64,000 bases of DNA from Spirosoma fluviale (GTDB lineage: Bacteria; Bacteroidota; Bacteroidia; Cytophagales; Spirosomataceae): positions 1 to 64,000 of the forward strand of contig CAMDRO010000001.1 of NCBI GenBank assembly GCA_945906795.1. Reading direction: 5' to 3'. This document shows, in pieces, positions 60,756-64,000 of the stretch; positions within the stretch are counted from its first letter, which is position 1, and each line of letters opens with the position of its first letter. The notes below the pieces were generated by a model. That model searched no databases and had not been told where the DNA came from. It worked only from the letters and a program-made list of their open reading frames with translations. A program made the translations under genes and the position numbers.

Positions 60756-61975
60756 TGACTAGTATTGTTTCAGTTACTTCAGTTTCGAAAAAATATCAAC
60801 TCCCTTTAACAAAAAAAGAGGTATCTGAATCTTTTTTCAACAAAATATTTAATAGAATAAAGTTTGAAGAATATTGGGCGGTCAAAGATGTTTCATTTAC
60901 TTTAAACAAGGGTGATAAATTGGGGATAATTGGTAATAATGGAGCGGGTAAATCTACATTACTGAAAATTTTAAGTAAAATAACCAAGCCAACAACAGGT
61001 AAGGTTGACATTCAAGGTAAGGTGGCTAGTTTGTTAGAAGTGGGTACTGGTTTTCACCCAGAACTATCGGGTCGAGATAATATTTACTTGAATGGGGCAA
61101 TTTTAGGAATGAGTAAAAAACAGATTACCCAACAATTCGATGAGATTGTAGAATTTGCTGGGGATCAAATTATTAAATTCCTTGATACTCCAGTTAAACG
61201 TTATTCTTCGGGTATGTATGTAAGGTTAGGTTTTGCTATTTCGGCACATCTTGACCCAGATATTTTAATCGTAGATGAAGTTCTTGCCGTTGGTGATGCA
61301 GATTTTCAAAAGAAATCTTTAGGTAAGATGAAAGAAGTCGCATCTAAAGATAAAACCATACTATTTGTGAGTCATAATTTAACTGCAGTGGCTAATTTAT
61401 GTAATAAAACATTGCATTTAGAAAAAGGTTATGTCAAGCAATTTGGTGAAACGGGGGAAGTATTAAATAACTATTTATCTGCAATGCAGAATAATTTGTT
61501 GGAGCAAAGCTTTGATCATATTAATTTAGCTCCTGGCAATGACTTAGTTAAACTTAAATATGCAAAGTTAACTCCGACATTATTTGGTAATCAATTAATA
61601 GCTGATGTAAGAAGTTCATTAAAAATAGATATTGAATTTTGGAATTTATTAGATAATCAAAATTTAAATATTAGTTTGCACATTTTTGCAAGCACAGGCG
61701 AATGCATATTTAATGTTGGAACCTTACCGAAAATATTAGATAAAGGTGTGGTACAGGCTAGTTTAACTATACCTGGATATTTCTTAAATGATGGCAACTA
61801 TCTAGTTTCATTTATGGTTGTTAAAGATAAATCAATAGTTCTATTTAATTTTGAAGAAGTGTTTAATTTTGAAATAGCTGATTATAGGGAAGAAACTACT
61901 TGGTATGGCAAGTGGCCGGGTTATGTTCGTCCCCAATTCGATTTTCCAATTCAACAAGTTTCTCAAATATTATAA
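60755..61975 (+). CDS. Polysaccharide ABC exporter ATPase with C-terminal Wzt-like domain
   Basis: 406 aa; GNNGAGKSTLLKILSKITKPTTGKVDIQGKVASLLEVGTGFHPELSGRDN, YSSGMYVRLGFAISAHLDPDILIVDEVLAVGD; about 150-aa C-terminal extension. Confidence 0.94.
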   Translation: MTSIVSVTSVSKKYQLPLTKKEVSESFFNKIFNRIKFEEYWAVKDVSFTLNKGDKLGIIGNNGAGKSTLLKILSKITKPTTGKVDIQGKVASLLEVGTGFHPELSGRDNIYLNGAILGMSKKQITQQFDEIVEFAGDQIIKFLDTPVKRYSSGMYVRLGFAISAHLDPDILIVDEVLAVGDADFQKKSLGKMKEVASKDKTILFVSHNLTAVANLCNKTLHLEKGYVKQFGETGEVLNNYLSAMQNNLLEQSFDHINLAPGNDLVKLKYAKLTPTLFGNQLIADVRSSLKIDIEFWNLLDNQNLNISLHIFASTGECIFNVGTLPKILDKGVVQASLTIPGYFLNDGNYLVSFMVVKDKSIVLFNFEEVFNFEIADYREETTWYGKWPGYVRPQFDFPIQQVSQIL

Positions 61976-63045
61976 TGTTACATGTAACTAAATCTTTTTT
62001 GCCTGATTTAAAAGAATATGTAAAATATTTAGAGAAAATTTGGGGTACTCATCATTTAACTAATGATGGACCTTTTGTTAAGGAATTAGAATATAAATTA
62101 GGTGAGTTTCTTGAAGTAGAGAATTTTATTTTTGTTTCAAATGGTACAATAGCATTACAATTAGCTATCAAAGCTTTAGGGTTAAGTGGAAATATATTAA
62201 CTACACCATTTTCTTATTGTGCTACTACTAATGTTTTAATTTGGGAAGGTTGTACTCCCATATTTGTTGACATAGATCCCGTTTCATTAACCGTTAATTC
62301 GGCACAAATTAAATCTACTGCACAACTAAATTCAATATCAGGCATTCTTACCACGCATGTCTATGGTAATTGTGGCGATCTTGAAAAACAAGAATTACTT
62401 TCCGAAGAAATGGGAATTCCTTTGATTTATGATGGGGCTCATGCCTTTGGTGTAAAATATAAGGGTAAATCGATTTTCAATTATGGTACTGTGAGTACTT
62501 GTAGTTTTCATGCAACTAAAGTATTTCACACCATTGAGGGCGGTGCGGTCATGACCAATGACCATAAGCTAGCAGATAAAATTCGAGGTATTAGAAGTTT
62601 TGGACATAAAAATGATGATTATTTTGACATTGGCATCAATGGCAAAAATTCGGAATTTCACGCAGCAATGGGATTAGTTAATTTTGATCATTTTTCAAAA
62701 ATAAAAAAACACAGAGAAGGAGCTAGTTTACTTTACGATTCTTTATTAAAAGAACCTATTATTAAGTACTTATACAATACAGAATTAGATAGAAATTACA
62801 GCTATTATCCCATCATTTTCACGTCAGAAGAGATCTTATTACATGTCACAGAAAAACTTCATGTTAATCAAATTTATCCAAGACGTTATTTTTATCCTTC
62901 ATTAAATAACTTGCCTACAGTATCAGGAAATGTGTGCATTAATTCCGAAGATATATCTAGACGTATTTTATGTTTACCATTATCAGCGGACATAACAGAG
63001 CATGATATTATAAAAATATCATCCATTATAATGAGTTCACTTTAA
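61975..63045 (+). CDS. DegT/DnrJ/EryC1/StrS aminotransferase
   Basis: NDGPFVKELEYKLGEFLEVENFIFVSNGTIALQLAIKALG, DGAHAFGVKYKGKS, SFHATKVFHTIEGGAV. Start at ATG 61975 (TAATG overlap with the ATPase), not 61900. Confidence 0.95.
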   Translation: MLHVTKSFLPDLKEYVKYLEKIWGTHHLTNDGPFVKELEYKLGEFLEVENFIFVSNGTIALQLAIKALGLSGNILTTPFSYCATTNVLIWEGCTPIFVDIDPVSLTVNSAQIKSTAQLNSISGILTTHVYGNCGDLEKQELLSEEMGIPLIYDGAHAFGVKYKGKSIFNYGTVSTCSFHATKVFHTIEGGAVMTNDHKLADKIRGIRSFGHKNDDYFDIGINGKNSEFHAAMGLVNFDHFSKIKKHREGASLLYDSLLKEPIIKYLYNTELDRNYSYYPIIFTSEEILLHVTEKLHVNQIYPRRYFYPSLNNLPTVSGNVCINSEDISRRILCLPLSADITEHDIIKISSIIMSSL

Positions 63046-63055
63046 TTGAATCTCG

Positions 63056-64000
63056 ATGTACTTATTAATTTTTATTTCTTTTATCTTACTGAATTATAAA
63101 ATTTCTTCAAAAGTTTCTAATAAATCATTTGAGGAGATTATGATTTTGGGTTTTTTATTTTATTCATCTAGTATTATACTTACAGGCTATTTATTATCAG
63201 AATTTCATTTTTGGAACTCTAGAATTCTTTGGTCAATAATTCCTTTTTTCTTCTCCTATTTTTTATACATTTTATTTAATAAAAAGATATTCCATTCGGA
63301 TGTCATGAATAAATCTGCTTTTAAAATAACAGGTAGTACGATTCAATCCATACATTTAGAATTTTCTAAAATGGATTTATTTGAAAGAATTATCTTCTCG
63401 ATTCTTTTTTGGACCATTAGTATTCTTACCATAACCCAAGTTTATTTAATTTTCAATAGTCCGCCCAATGAATGGGATAGTATGACTGGGCATTTAAATC
63501 GTATTTTGTATTTTTTAAATCAGGGAACCACTGAACACTTTATAGGTACTAACTTTAATATTGACACTTACCCGAAAAGCTTTTGTTCGATTCAGGTATA
63601 TCCATTTTTAATGGGCGGATACAATGAGCATTTCTTTAAACTACCTAATTTTGGTTCTTTTTGGTTGATTTGCTTTGGTACGTATGGTATTTTAAAACAA
63701 ATGGGAGCTTCTTATAAATCGAGGTTATTGGGTAGTTTAATTGTCTTTTTGTCGCCGAACATAATTATGCAATCTATATTAACAGATACCGATATAGTTT
63801 TGGGAGCATATTTAGTTAGCATAATTTACCTCGTATTAGCTTTTAAAAATACTCAGAGACTTATATATGTGTATTTTTTAGGACTAGCTTTTGGATTAGC
63901 ATTAAGTCATAAAATAACTTTTGTATTTTCATTTTTACCTCTTTTAATTATTTACTTATATTCATTTTATTATAAAGCTGATAATAAACTTGGGTACAAA
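63056..64000 (+). CDS. Multi-TM membrane protein, possibly GT-C type glycosyltransferase, partial (continues off the right edge)
   Basis: Translation from ATG 63056: MYLLIFISFILLNYKISSK...FNSPPNEWDSMTGHLNRILYFLNQGTTEHFIGTNFNIDTYPKS... no stop before 64000; absent from the ORF track. Confidence 0.8.
   Translation, partial: MYLLIFISFILLNYKISSKVSNKSFEEIMILGFLFYSSSIILTGYLLSEFHFWNSRILWSIIPFFFSYFLYILFNKKIFHSDVMNKSAFKITGSTIQSIHLEFSKMDLFERIIFSILFWTISILTITQVYLIFNSPPNEWDSMTGHLNRILYFLNQGTTEHFIGTNFNIDTYPKSFCSIQVYPFLMGGYNEHFFKLPNFGSFWLICFGTYGILKQMGASYKSRLLGSLIVFLSPNIIMQSILTDTDIVLGAYLVSIIYLVLAFKNTQRLIYVYFLGLAFGLALSHKITFVFSFLPLLIIYLYSFYYKADNKLGYK

Noticed and set aside
58328-61011. Minus-strand ORFs 58328..58609, 58904..59185 and 60796..61011
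   Set aside because: Antisense to conserved polysaccharide export genes.

Overview
This is a 64 kb AT-rich chromosomal window from a Bacteroidota bacterium, probably Cytophagales. That placement is inferred from gene content, TAnnTTTG-type promoter motifs and tRNAs without encoded CCA. Most of the window is compact housekeeping sequence: lepA, hisS, pgi, sufB, groES/groEL, secG, lptE, miaB, sucC, a split transketolase, a TamA-like lipoprotein, purC, gltB/gltD, pheA, ribF/truB/uppP/ftsX, etfAB and parE. There are also two surface-polysaccharide loci, at about 40.8-47.0 kb and 56.2-64 kb, and a Ser/Pro/Arg tRNA cluster at about 40.4-40.7 kb. I see no CRISPR array, transposase, prophage or recognisable defence system. 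The most unusual element is a 146-nt RNA gene on the minus strand (9024-9169). It has a tRNA acceptor stem, T-arm, D-arm and anticodon arm (apparent GUC, G discriminator, encoded CCA), but a 74-nt insert where the variable loop should be. It is followed by its own 13-bp intrinsic terminator and lies in the intergenic region between a peroxiredoxin gene and an Lrp-type regulator gene. Secondary points of interest are a Bat-like orphan gene pair next to purC, head-to-head start codons with zero or negative spacing, and an unlisted 47-aa basic ORF with its own terminator.
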